A stretch of 55,129 nt of DNA, taken from positions 24,140 to 79,268 of the forward strand of contig CAJTXE010000020.1 of assembly GCA_910580225.1 (NCBI GenBank), in the 5' to 3' direction. The notes below the pieces were generated by a model that saw nothing but the letters and a program-made list of their open reading frames with translations, did not search any database and was not told the origin of the DNA. Shown here piece after piece: positions 8,704-16,621 of this stretch (positions are counted from its first letter, which is position 1; each line of letters opens with the position of its first letter). Position numbers and translations under genes: made by a program. Source of the stretch: an uncultured Acetatifactor sp. Lineage in GTDB: Bacteria; Bacillota; Clostridia; Lachnospirales; Lachnospiraceae.

Positions 8704-9576
8704 ATGAAAACTTTTAAAAAAGCAGCTCTGGTCATTATCGTTTTGGCCGCCCTGGTCACCGGCGCATCCAGCCTGGTAATCACTCAGGAAAATGAGTACA
8801 GTCTGATTCGCCAGTTCGGAAAAATTGACCATGTGGTGTCAAATGCAGGTATCAGCTTTAAGGTTCCATTTATTCAGAGTGTGGATAAGCTCCCCAAACA
8901 GGTACTGTTGTATGATCTGCCATCGTCAGATGTCATCACCAGCGATAAGAAAACCATGATCTGTGACAGCTATATTCTGTGGCAGATTACGGATCCGCAG
9001 AAATTTGCCCAGACTTTGAATTCTTCCATCACCAATGCGGAAGGACGGCTGGATGCCATTGTGTATAACTCCACCAAAAATGTCATCAGCAGCACCTCAC
9101 AGGATGACGTAATCTCCGGACGTGACGGTCAGCTTTCCACCGCCATCATTGCCAACATCGGCAATTCTCTGGATCAGTACGGAATTACACTGTTATCCTT
9201 TGAGACCAAAAAACTGGACCTGCCCAGCGACAACAAAGCTGCCGTATACGAGCGCATGATTTCGGAACGTGACAACATTGCCGCCACCTATACCGCAGAG
9301 GGCAGCTCTGAAGCCCAGATGATCCGAAATACCACGGACAAAGAAGTCACCGTCCTCCTGTCCGAAGCGGACAAGGAAGCCGCCATTCTGGTCGCAGAAG
9401 GAGAAGCCGAATACATGCGTATCCTCTCGGAAGCATACAATGATCCCTCAAAACAGGAATTTTATTCCTTCGTCAGAAGTCTGGATGCCCTGAAAATCTC
9501 CATGAAGGGTGATAAAAAGACCGTTATCCTGTCTCCGGATTCACCGATCGCCCAAATCTTCTACGGCGGAGAGTAA
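8704..9576 (+). CDS. hflC: SPFH/prohibitin-like membrane protein HflC, FtsH modulator
   Basis: The 290-residue protein has an N-terminal membrane anchor (about residues 7-27). The SPFH domain begins at ITQENEYSLIRQFGKIDHVV with KVPFIQSVDKLPKQ. A C-terminal helical part (SEADKEAAILVAEGEAEYMR) ends in the HflC-type FYSFVRSLDALK. It is the partner of HflK in the cage around FtsH. An AGGAGG site precedes the ATG by 5 nt. It shares the operon with hflK and ends at a bidirectional hairpin. Confidence 0.93.
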   Translation: MKTFKKAALVIIVLAALVTGASSLVITQENEYSLIRQFGKIDHVVSNAGISFKVPFIQSVDKLPKQVLLYDLPSSDVITSDKKTMICDSYILWQITDPQKFAQTLNSSITNAEGRLDAIVYNSTKNVISSTSQDDVISGRDGQLSTAIIANIGNSLDQYGITLLSFETKKLDLPSDNKAAVYERMISERDNIAATYTAEGSSEAQMIRNTTDKEVTVLLSEADKEAAILVAEGEAEYMRILSEAYNDPSKQEFYSFVRSLDALKISMKGDKKTVILSPDSPIAQIFYGGE

Positions 9577-9644
9577 GGATACTGCTGCCGGAATGCACGG
9601 CGGCAGTTCAAACCGGGATATACCCGAAAGTGTCTTCTGACCCG

Positions 9645-9688
9645 AATCCCCTTTCAGTCTGCAGCACCGGCCTGAAAGGGGATTTTAA
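9645..9688. terminator. Bidirectional terminator between hflC and the GNAT gene
   Basis: A perfect 13-bp stem (AATCCCCTTTCAG with CTGAAAGGGGATT, 9645-9657 and 9672-9684) encloses a 14-nt loop and is flanked by T or A runs. It sits between convergent genes. A weaker hairpin just before it (around 9583-9606) pairs ACTGCTGCCG with CGGCGGCAGT. Confidence 0.8.
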
Positions 9689-10422
9689 CTGTTCCATAAC
9701 AGCAGGTCATACACTTTACCATTCAGTGTCACGGTTGACTCATGATAAAATCCCAGCTGTCCGCATAAATGCAGAGATGCCGCATTTTCCGTCTCCACCA
9801 GCGCCTGTACTCTGGTAAATTCCAATGCGGTACGGGCATAGGACAACACCGCCCGACAGACCTCCTTTGCGTATCCCCTGCCCTGCCACGGTACGCCGAT
9901 AATAAATCCCAGTTCAGGATCCCCATAGCCCTCCCTGTAGGAAAGTCCCGCTCGTCCGATCACCTGCCCGCTTACCTTCTCCACCACGGTCCAGACACCA
10001 AATCCGTAAAAGCTGTATACTTTTTCGATATATTCCCGTACATATTCTTTCTCCTGCTCCACTTCCGGGTACAGATCTTCCATGTACTTTGTAATGGACG
10101 GATGGCTGTAAATCCGGTAAAAATCCTCCACATCTTCCACTGTGGTCTCTCGAATCAGGCAGCGTCCCGTCTCTGTAATGTACCATGGCAATCCTTTCAG
10201 ACGTCGATAAACTCGTTCCACATATTCTGATTCCAGTTCTTTCGGGTCCTCTACGGCAAACAAAAATCGGGAAAAATCCTGTCCTGCATTGCCTGGATGA
10301 AGACAGATCAGCACTGCCTGCCCTTCCTGTCTCAGTCTTTCGGCAGTTTCCGCATCATCCGTGAGATACAAAAAGCACTCTCTTCCATCTATATTTACCT
10401 TCTTCGTCTCCAAATAAATCAA
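9685..10422 (-). CDS. GNAT-family N-acetyltransferase with N-terminal extension
   Basis: The 245-residue protein carries a GNAT domain in the C-terminal 160 residues. It starts at CLIRETTVEDVEDFYRIYSH, with the acetyl-CoA loop WQGRGYAKEVCRAVLSYA and the C-terminal ENAASLHLCGQLGFYHE typical of RimJ/RimL-like enzymes. The first ~85 residues are an extension of unclear role that mentions neither motif nor membrane segment. The substrate is unknown. It is a single gene on the minus strand, convergent with hflC and divergent from the cyclophilin. Confidence 0.88.
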   Translation of the reverse strand: MIYLETKKVNIDGRECFLYLTDDAETAERLRQEGQAVLICLHPGNAGQDFSRFLFAVEDPKELESEYVERVYRRLKGLPWYITETGRCLIRETTVEDVEDFYRIYSHPSITKYMEDLYPEVEQEKEYVREYIEKVYSFYGFGVWTVVEKVSGQVIGRAGLSYREGYGDPELGFIIGVPWQGRGYAKEVCRAVLSYARTALEFTRVQALVETENAASLHLCGQLGFYHESTVTLNGKVYDLLLWNS

Positions 10423-10440
10423 ATTTACTCACTTCCCTCT

Positions 10441-10468
10441 TTACGATATACCTATTTTCCGTTATAAT
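10441..10468 (+). promoter_or_regulatory. Candidate promoter for the cyclophilin gene
   Basis: A perfect TATAAT (10463-10468) lies 47 bp before the ATG. The best -35, TTACGA at 10441 with a 16-bp spacer, is weak. Confidence 0.4.
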
Positions 10469-10514
10469 CATACATTAAGTTCTATCAAAACTGCAATCAG
10501 AAAGGATATGTATC

Positions 10515-11039
10515 ATGGAAAAAAATCCAATTGTTACCATTACCATGAAAAACGGAGATACCATCAAACTTGAACTGTATCCCCACATTGCCCCCATCTC
10601 TGTAAATAACTTTATCAGCCTGATCCACAAGCATTTTTATGACGGCTTGATCTTTCATCGAGTCATCCGCGGCTTTATGATCCAGGGCGGCTGCCCCGAC
10701 GGTACCGGCATGGGAGGCCCCGGTTATCATATCAAAGGGGAGTTTAACCAAAACGGTGTGGAAAATAACCTGAAGCACACGGCCGGTGTACTGTCCATGG
10801 CAAGATCCAAGCATCCCGACTCCGCAGGATCTCAGTTCTTCATAATGCATCGAAATGCTCCCCACCTGGACGGTCAGTATGCCGCCTTCGGCAAAGTGAC
10901 AGAAGGTATGGATGTGGTAAACAGCATCGCGGAGACTGCAACAGAGAGTGGTTCCGACAGGCCCTATGAAAATCAGGTAATGGCCACCGTCACAGTAGAT
11001 ACCTTTGGTGTGGAATATCCGGAACCCGAGAAATGTTGA
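10515..11039 (+). CDS. Peptidyl-prolyl cis-trans isomerase, cyclophilin type
   Basis: The 174-residue single-domain cyclophilin has no signal peptide and is probably cytosolic. Family motifs are FHRVIRGFMIQGG (catalytic Arg in FHRVI), GPGYHIKGEF, GVLSMAR, SAGSQFFIM and LDGQYAAFGKV. It catalyses rotation of Xaa-Pro bonds in folding proteins. It stands alone with its own promoter. A hairpin element begins 135 bp downstream. Confidence 0.95.
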   Translation: MEKNPIVTITMKNGDTIKLELYPHIAPISVNNFISLIHKHFYDGLIFHRVIRGFMIQGGCPDGTGMGGPGYHIKGEFNQNGVENNLKHTAGVLSMARSKHPDSAGSQFFIMHRNAPHLDGQYAAFGKVTEGMDVVNSIAETATESGSDRPYENQVMATVTVDTFGVEYPEPEKC

Positions 11040-11173
11040 CAAACTTCCTTTCGTTCATATTTTGTTAACAATTCATTCAATTATTTTTAAATCATTTCTC
11101 ATGATTTATACATTTGTTTCCTATATACTCTAATTATCGGTTGAACAAAAGCAAAAAGCTAACCCTTAATATT

Positions 11174-11239
11174 GTTTACTAAATAACTTTTTCATAATAA
11201 TGCCAGAGGACACCAAGTTCTCTGGCATCCTCCCTTTTT
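11174..11239 (+). ncRNA. Conserved hairpin element copy 1, terminator-like, possible small RNA
   Basis: An AT-rich leader containing AATAACTTTTTCATAAT is followed by a perfect 9-bp stem (ATGCCAGAG with CTCTGGCAT, 11200-11208 and 11220-11228), then CCTCCC and a T run. It reads in the direction of the cyclophilin gene, 135 bp after its stop. The hairpin alone could be an intrinsic terminator. The conserved leader and a matching inverted copy at 11386-11451 suggest more than that. Confidence 0.6.
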
Positions 11240-11385
11240 ACAGGCCTTTTCATTGGATCTTTCTTCTGTCCCGGAAACTCTTTCTTCTGCAGCCCCCTTT
11301 TGCACGACTGTTATGAAACATCGTCAGGGCCTTCCCTGGAGCATGTTTGAAATTAGAATATATAGTTGATCGGAAATTTTGTCCC

Positions 11386-11451
11386 AGAAAAGGAGGATGC
11401 CAGGAAACCCAAGGTCTCCTGGCTATAATTATGAAAAAGTTATTCAGTAAC
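11386..11451 (-). ncRNA. Conserved hairpin element copy 2, inverted relative to copy 1
   Basis: Read on the minus strand, it has the same 17-nt AATAACTTTTTCATAAT block, a stem GCCAGGA with TCCTGGC, and the tail ATCCTCCTTTTCT. Stem changes relative to copy 1 preserve pairing (GAG/CTC versus GGA/TCC), which supports an RNA structure. It lies 160 bp downstream of fba in the same orientation and could end that transcript. Confidence 0.6.
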
Positions 11452-11610
11452 TGTGGCCTGCATCTTATTTGTTTTGTATCTGTTGCTTATGAATACAGTA
11501 TACCCATAAGAAATGTCTAAACAATGATAAGAATCCAAATATTAATTGAATGATCTGTTAACAAAATGTGAACTGCCGCCACAGTTTCACTCCCGGCAAT
11601 TTACTGCGGT

Positions 11611-12474
11611 TTACGCCTTGCCTACAGAGCCGAACAACTCCATCTTCTCCTTCACGGTGTCCTTGATAGCCTGTGCACCGGGAGCCAGAAGCTTACGGGG
11701 ATCAAATCCCTTACCCTGAAGATCCTTGCCCTCTTCCACATACTTGCGGGTAGCTGCTGCAAAGGCCAGCTGGCACTCGGTGTTTACATTGATCTTTGCC
11801 ACGCCAAGGCTGATGGCTTTCTTGATCATATCAGCAGGGATACCTGTTCCGCCATGAAGCACAAGGGGCATCTCTCCGGTAAGCTGCTGTACCGCATCCA
11901 GCGTCTCAAAGCTCAATCCCTTCCAGTTCTCAGGATATTTGCCGTGAATATTGCCGATGCCTGCTGCCAGGAAGTCAACGCCCAGGTCAGCAATTGCCTT
12001 GCACTCCTTGGGATCTGCACATTCTCCCATGCCTACTACTCCATCTTCCTCTCCGCCGATAGAACCCACTTCAGCCTCAATGGAGATTCCCTTGCCATGA
12101 GATGCCGCAACCAGCTCAGTGGTCTTAGCCACATTTTCCTCAATAGGATAATGTGAGCCGTCAAACATAACAGATGAAAATCCAGCTTCAATGCATTTGT
12201 AACAATGCTCATAGGAACCATGGTCCAGATGCAGTGCTACAGGCACATCAATGTCCAGATCCTTTAACAGTCCGTTCACCATGCCTACTACAGCGTGATA
12301 TCCGCCCATGTACTTGCCTGCGCCCTCAGACACACCGAGGATGACCGGTGACTTGCACTCCTTTGCGGTCAGCAGAATGGACTTTGTCCACTCCAGGTTG
12401 TTGATGTTGAACTGGCCCACTGCATAATGGCCTGCCTTTGCCTTTTTAAGCATTTCTGTTGCTGAAACCAGCAT
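11611..12474 (-). CDS. fba: Class II fructose-1,6-bisphosphate aldolase
   Basis: The 287-residue glycolytic enzyme reversibly splits fructose-1,6-bisphosphate into DHAP and glyceraldehyde-3-phosphate. The class II zinc sites are visible: HLDHGS (Asp84 catalytic, His85 zinc), Glu134 in SIEAEVG, GNIHGKYP (His177) and VLHGGTG (His207). The GVAKINVNTE block binds phosphate. AAGGAGG precedes the start. It is the last gene of the minus-strand run that starts with hprK, 94 bp after dagK, so it may also have its own promoter. Confidence 0.97.
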   Translation of the reverse strand: MLVSATEMLKKAKAGHYAVGQFNINNLEWTKSILLTAKECKSPVILGVSEGAGKYMGGYHAVVGMVNGLLKDLDIDVPVALHLDHGSYEHCYKCIEAGFSSVMFDGSHYPIEENVAKTTELVAASHGKGISIEAEVGSIGGEEDGVVGMGECADPKECKAIADLGVDFLAAGIGNIHGKYPENWKGLSFETLDAVQQLTGEMPLVLHGGTGIPADMIKKAISLGVAKINVNTECQLAFAAATRKYVEEGKDLQGKGFDPRKLLAPGAQAIKDTVKEKMELFGSVGKA

Positions 12475-12568
12475 AATGTAGTACCTCCTTTTTTATATTG
12501 GACGATACCCTGCCGCAGTTCCTGTAGGAAGCGACAGAATACCGCTTTCCAGCTTTTCTCTTTATTGT

Positions 12569-13483
12569 CTATTTGGAAGGCGGTTTTTTTACCCTGATGT
12601 CAATACCTTTACATACATTCGCAATTGCTACCTGTGTATGGGTGCCGCCGTATTCGCCATCCAGTGTCCATGCTACCGGTTCTTCGAACTCCAGCCCCAA
12701 TTCTGCCGTACGGAAGAAATACATTGCGCTGGTATCCATATCCCGATTCAGCAGGGACATCATAATATTATTCAGTTCCACCGGATTTTTGGGATTCTTG
12801 ATCAGCGTCACTTCAAAGACACCGTCGTCCATCTCCACATTTTTACCGGTAATGTTCTTAAAACCTCCAACAGAAGTGGAATTCGTGATCATTCCGAAGA
12901 TAAAATCATCTTCTATCTCATTTTCTCCCCAGACTACCTTCACACGATAAGCTCTGATAGAGGATAGCCTCTTCATTCCCTCCAGCAGATATGCCATATG
13001 TCCCAGCACATTCTTCACATCCTGCGCGGTCTCATAGGATACATCAGTAAACAATCCGAACGCCGCAATATAGACAAATACATCACGGTCCTCCTCATGG
13101 GTGAAAGAGCCGATATCACAGGGAAAATCTGTTCCCTCCACTGCCACTTCCGCAGCGCGCAGCATATTCTTTGGCAGGAAAAGGCTTCCGCCGAAATCAT
13201 TGGTACTGCCTGCCGGAATATAGCCGATGGGAGTCTTAAAACCGCTTCGAATCATTCCCGTCACTACCTCGTCCAACGTTCCGTCTCCGCCGCTGCACAC
13301 TACCAGCTCATACCCGCTGTGACGCCGCTCAACAACCGTCGCTGCGTCACCATGTCTCTGTGTAGGCGCCACTGTCGTCTCGTACCCTGCCCGTGCGAAA
13401 ATATCCAGTATATCTGCAAGCTTATTCTTAATAAGAGCCTTCCCGGCTTTGGGATTATATACAAAAAGCAGTTTCTTCTCCAT
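12569..13483 (-). CDS. Diacylglycerol kinase-family lipid kinase (DgkB/YegS-like)
   Basis: The 304-residue protein has the DAGK catalytic domain: FVYNPKAGK at the start, VVCSGGDGTLDEVVTGM (nucleotide-binding GGDGT) and GYIPAGSTNDFGGSL. The C-terminal beta-rich half (WTLDGEYGG) completes the fold. Relatives phosphorylate diacylglycerol to recycle it to phosphatidate, but lipid specificity cannot be read. It follows the HPr-like gene by 8 bp, so it is co-transcribed. Confidence 0.92.
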   Translation of the reverse strand: MEKKLLFVYNPKAGKALIKNKLADILDIFARAGYETTVAPTQRHGDAATVVERRHSGYELVVCSGGDGTLDEVVTGMIRSGFKTPIGYIPAGSTNDFGGSLFLPKNMLRAAEVAVEGTDFPCDIGSFTHEEDRDVFVYIAAFGLFTDVSYETAQDVKNVLGHMAYLLEGMKRLSSIRAYRVKVVWGENEIEDDFIFGMITNSTSVGGFKNITGKNVEMDDGVFEVTLIKNPKNPVELNNIMMSLLNRDMDTSAMYFFRTAELGLEFEEPVAWTLDGEYGGTHTQVAIANVCKGIDIRVKKPPSK

Positions 13484-13491
13484 ATATCGCG

Positions 13492-13752
13492 CTATTCTTC
13501 AATTCCCTCCAGAAAACTGATCAGTCCCTCAATTGCCGCGTCTTCGTCAGAACCGTCAGCCGAAATCTCCAGGTTTTCACTGATATCCATTCCCAAAGTC
13601 ATCATTCCCATAATACTTTTGGCATTGACCTTCCTCTCGCCTGACTGAATATAAACAGCACTTTCATACTTGCTGGCCTTCTGAACCAGCAGGGCAATGT
13701 GTCTGGCCATCTGTTCATCTTCCAGACTGATGCTGATACTCGTCTTTTTCAT
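13492..13752 (-). CDS. HPr-like protein lacking His15 (Crh-type)
   Basis: This 86-residue protein has HPr length and fold motifs (LLVQKASKYES, KVNAKSIMGMMTLGM). In HPr the phosphotransfer residue is His15 in an HARPA motif; here the aligned stretch reads MARHI with Met at position 15. Ser46, the HprK target, is kept in KSIMG at exactly position 46. It should therefore not carry PTS phosphate but could be a Ser-phosphorylated regulator, as Bacillus Crh is. Its place just after whiA matches that of crh in Bacillus. HprK is encoded 4 kb upstream in the same run. Crh function is an inference. Confidence 0.88.
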   Translation of the reverse strand: MKKTSISISLEDEQMARHIALLVQKASKYESAVYIQSGERKVNAKSIMGMMTLGMDISENLEISADGSDEDAAIEGLISFLEGIEE

Positions 13753-13767
13753 TTTATTCCTCCTCGC

Positions 13768-14634
13768 CTATGATCTTATTTTTTCCGCAAGCTCACTCAG
13801 CCTGCGCAATCTATGGTTTACTCCGGACTTCCCCAGAACAGGATCAAAATATTCCCCCAGTTCCTTCAACGGCACATCCGGATATTCCAAACGTATCTCC
13901 GCCATCTGGCGCAGCGAATCAGGCAGATTCCGGAATCCGTAGTATTTCCGTATATACTCAATATCCTCCACCTGCCTCGCCGCGGCATTCACGGTTTTCG
14001 TTATATTGGCTGTCTCACAGTTCACACGCCGGTTAACGGAATTACGCATTTCTTTTACAATGCGGAGATTTTCCATATTCATCAATGACACAGGTGCTTC
14101 GAAAACATTCAGGAGATCAACAATCGCTGCTCCCTCTTTCAGGTAAACCACATGATACTTTTTCCGGCAGATAACCTTCGCCTCGATTCCGAAAGCTCTC
14201 ATCATTTCCTGCAGCTGTTTCGCCTTTTCCCCACTGCTGCAGTCAAATTCCATATGGTAGCCTTTTGCCGGATCACTCATGGATCCAATGCTCAGGAAAG
14301 CGCCCCTTAAAAAAGCTCTCTGGCAGCAGGCATTCCTGACCAGAATCGGACTCACCGGCCCGTGTATATCTCCCACTTTATTTAAAAGTCCCTGCATCTG
14401 CTCTTCTTTCAGTACAATATCCGTATCTATATTATATGTTTTTTTCAATAATGTAAAGCCTTTTCTGGAGACAGCTTCATTTTCCGTCTGAAATCCTACG
14501 GTAAAACCGCCATATTCATCTCTGCCATACTGACCGCAGAAATTCATAAGCGCTGCCAGCTCGGCAATCTGGCAATGTCTTGCGGAACTGATCCGCTTTG
14601 CCAGCTCTCCCTTTACGTCACTTGAAAACGACAT
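13768..14634 (-). CDS. whiA: Sporulation/division regulator WhiA-family DNA-binding protein
   Basis: The 288-residue protein starts at MSFSSDVKGELAKRI, with GGAGG 4 nt upstream; a TTG at 14685 in frame has no such site. The N-terminal half is the degenerate homing-endonuclease fold (RAFLRGAFLSIGSMSDPAKGYHMEF). The C-terminal half is the helix-turn-helix part (NCETANITKTVNAAARQVEDI, then PLKELGEYFDPVLGKSGVNHRLRRL). WhiA proteins affect division and, in actinobacteria, sporulation. It lies directly after rapZ and before the HPr-like gene. The yvcK gene found between rapZ and whiA in Bacillus is absent here. Confidence 0.96.
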   Translation of the reverse strand: MSFSSDVKGELAKRISSARHCQIAELAALMNFCGQYGRDEYGGFTVGFQTENEAVSRKGFTLLKKTYNIDTDIVLKEEQMQGLLNKVGDIHGPVSPILVRNACCQRAFLRGAFLSIGSMSDPAKGYHMEFDCSSGEKAKQLQEMMRAFGIEAKVICRKKYHVVYLKEGAAIVDLLNVFEAPVSLMNMENLRIVKEMRNSVNRRVNCETANITKTVNAAARQVEDIEYIRKYYGFRNLPDSLRQMAEIRLEYPDVPLKELGEYFDPVLGKSGVNHRLRRLSELAEKIRS

Positions 14635-14690
14635 ATGCCCTCCATGCCCGACTTCAATCTGCCGCGCCTCGCCAGTCCCAATCAAAATTC

Positions 14691-15557
14691 CTATTTTCCC
14701 TGCTGGTTTATGTCCCGGTGGTACAGTTTCATTCCGTATTTTCCCCTGTCCTTCATGCGTCCGTACAATTCATTTGCCAGGGTGACACTCCTGTGTTTTC
14801 CCCCGGTACAGCCGATGGCAATCACCAGACGGTATTTTCCCTCCTTCACATAGTTCGGAAGCAGAAACTGCAGCAGATCAGTCAGCTTTGTCATAAACAT
14901 TTCCGCTTCCGGAAAGCTCATAACATACTCCTGTACTTCTCTGTCATTTCCCGTCTTGTGCTTCAGATCATCGATATAAAAAGGGTTGGGCAGAAATCGA
15001 ACATCCAGGACCAGGTCGGAATCTGCCGGTATGCCATGTTTGAATCCAAATGACATAACTGTCACTATCAGGCTGTTATACTCCGCATTTTCTACAAAGA
15101 TGCGGTCCAGCTCTTCTTTCAGTTCTCTGGTCAGCAGAAGGGAAGTATCAATCACATAATCCGCGTGACGCCGGATCTTTTCCATCATCTGCTGCTCCGC
15201 CCGGACACCGTCCTCCACTCTGCCCTCGGCTGCCAGGGGATGGATCCGCCTGGTCTCCTTGTAACGCTTGATAAGAACGCTTTTATCCGCATCCATAAAA
15301 AGAATCTCTAGCTTGCACCCGGAACGTTTCAGGTTCTCCAGAATCTCTGTCACGTCTCCAAACGCCTGACCGGAACGGGCGTCCAGCCCCAGGGCCACCT
15401 TGCTGACCTCGCTGCCGGGCATGGACACCAGCTCCGCGAATTTCTCGATCAGGGAAACCGGAAGGTTGTCCACACAGTAAAATCCGATGTCTTCCAACAT
15501 CTTCAGAGCGGTGCTCTTACCGCCTCCGCTCATTCCTGTCACTACCACAAATCTCAT
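14691..15557 (-). CDS. rapZ: RapZ/YvcJ-family nucleotide-binding protein
   Basis: The 288-residue protein has full length. It has a P-loop GMSGGGKST at residues 8-16, FYCVDNLP after the first helix, and the C-terminal block GCTGGKHRSVTLANEL. In Escherichia coli RapZ is an RNase E adaptor controlling amino-sugar synthesis; the role in Firmicutes (YvcJ) is less clear. It sits between murB and whiA and shares their transcript. Family assignment is secure, the molecular role less so. Confidence 0.95.
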   Translation of the reverse strand: MRFVVVTGMSGGGKSTALKMLEDIGFYCVDNLPVSLIEKFAELVSMPGSEVSKVALGLDARSGQAFGDVTEILENLKRSGCKLEILFMDADKSVLIKRYKETRRIHPLAAEGRVEDGVRAEQQMMEKIRRHADYVIDTSLLLTRELKEELDRIFVENAEYNSLIVTVMSFGFKHGIPADSDLVLDVRFLPNPFYIDDLKHKTGNDREVQEYVMSFPEAEMFMTKLTDLLQFLLPNYVKEGKYRLVIAIGCTGGKHRSVTLANELYGRMKDRGKYGMKLYHRDINQQGK

Positions 15558-15652
15558 CTCTTCTCACACTTCCCGTCATACCGTCTGCGGCATTGAAAAC
15601 GACTCCATCAATCCGCGGGAAAAATGCCTGCATCCGACATTTTGTTACACCC

Positions 15653-16564
15653 TTACCATCCCAAAAACACAATCTCCGGTTCCAGTTCCACCCCGAAGCA
15701 CGCCCTGACTCTGCTCTGTATCTCACGGATCACATTCCGCACATCCTGGGCCGTCGCATTTCCCATATTAACTACAAAACCGCAATGTTTTTCCGACACC
15801 TGAGCCCCGCCGACCCGGAATCCTTTGAGCCCGGCCTCCATAATCAGCTTTCCTGCAAAATTGCCTTCCGGCCGTTTGAAGGTGCTCCCGGCACTGGGAT
15901 ACTCCAAAGGCTGCTTTTCTCTGCGCCGGGAGGCTAATTCTTCCATTCGGCTCTTAATGACACTCACGTCATCATATTCCAGACAAAATGTTACTTCTGT
16001 CACAATAAAAGGCCTCTGCCTGATTACGCTGTTTCGATAACCAAATTCCATGGTTTCGTTATCCAGCTCCAGCACTTCCCCTTCCTGGCTCACCACATTT
16101 ACCTGTGTCACCACACTGCTCATCTCGCCCCCGTAAGCTCCGGCATTCATAACGACGCCTCCGCCCACCGTCCCCGGAATTCCGGATGCGAACTCCAGCC
16201 CCGTTAACCCATGTTCCATGGCCGTCCGGGCTGCTTGGACCAAAGTAGCCCCCGCCTGGGCAATGATATGGTTCCCCGCTACTGAAATTGTATTCATTTT
16301 AGGCCCGAGCTGCAGGATAATTCCCCTGTATCCGGAGTCATTCACCAGCAGATTGCTGCCATTACCCACTACAAAAAACGATACCCCTGTCATTTCCAGA
16401 TATCGCCGCACTTTTTTCAGCTGCTCCTCATTTTCCAGTTCCAGAAAGCAATCGGCAGGCCCTCCTATTCGAAAGGTAGTATGACCCGCCATCGGCTCCT
16501 GAAGATGAATATTCTCCTGTGGTACAAACTTCCGCAATACTTCAATAATTGCTCCACCGATCAT
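15653..16564 (-). CDS. murB: UDP-N-acetylenolpyruvoylglucosamine reductase MurB
   Basis: The 303-residue FAD enzyme makes UDP-N-acetylmuramate with NADPH, the second committed step of peptidoglycan synthesis. Visible are the FAD site (VGNGSNLLVND, residues 66-76; SGIPGTVGGGVVMNAGAYG, 127-145), the catalytic Ser227 in YPSAGSTFKRP and the C-terminal Glu297 in LEPEIVFLG. Length and the missing extra loop fit the type II subgroup. It lies between glk and rapZ; 95 bp separate it from rapZ. Confidence 0.97.
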   Translation of the reverse strand: MIGGAIIEVLRKFVPQENIHLQEPMAGHTTFRIGGPADCFLELENEEQLKKVRRYLEMTGVSFFVVGNGSNLLVNDSGYRGIILQLGPKMNTISVAGNHIIAQAGATLVQAARTAMEHGLTGLEFASGIPGTVGGGVVMNAGAYGGEMSSVVTQVNVVSQEGEVLELDNETMEFGYRNSVIRQRPFIVTEVTFCLEYDDVSVIKSRMEELASRRREKQPLEYPSAGSTFKRPEGNFAGKLIMEAGLKGFRVGGAQVSEKHCGFVVNMGNATAQDVRNVIREIQSRVRACFGVELEPEIVFLGW

Positions 16565-16621
16565 CTCAATGCCTTTCCTCTTTCCGATCCATTTGATTTT
16601 TCAAGCGGGATTTGACGGCCT

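Larger units (their letters stand above)
11040..11610. other. 571-bp intergenic region between convergent genes
   Basis: It is AT-rich and holds two related hairpin elements in opposite orientation (11174-11239 plus, 11386-11451 minus). No open frame of convincing composition was seen. The first 130 bp after the cyclophilin and the last 160 bp after fba show nothing recognisable. Confidence 0.7.
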
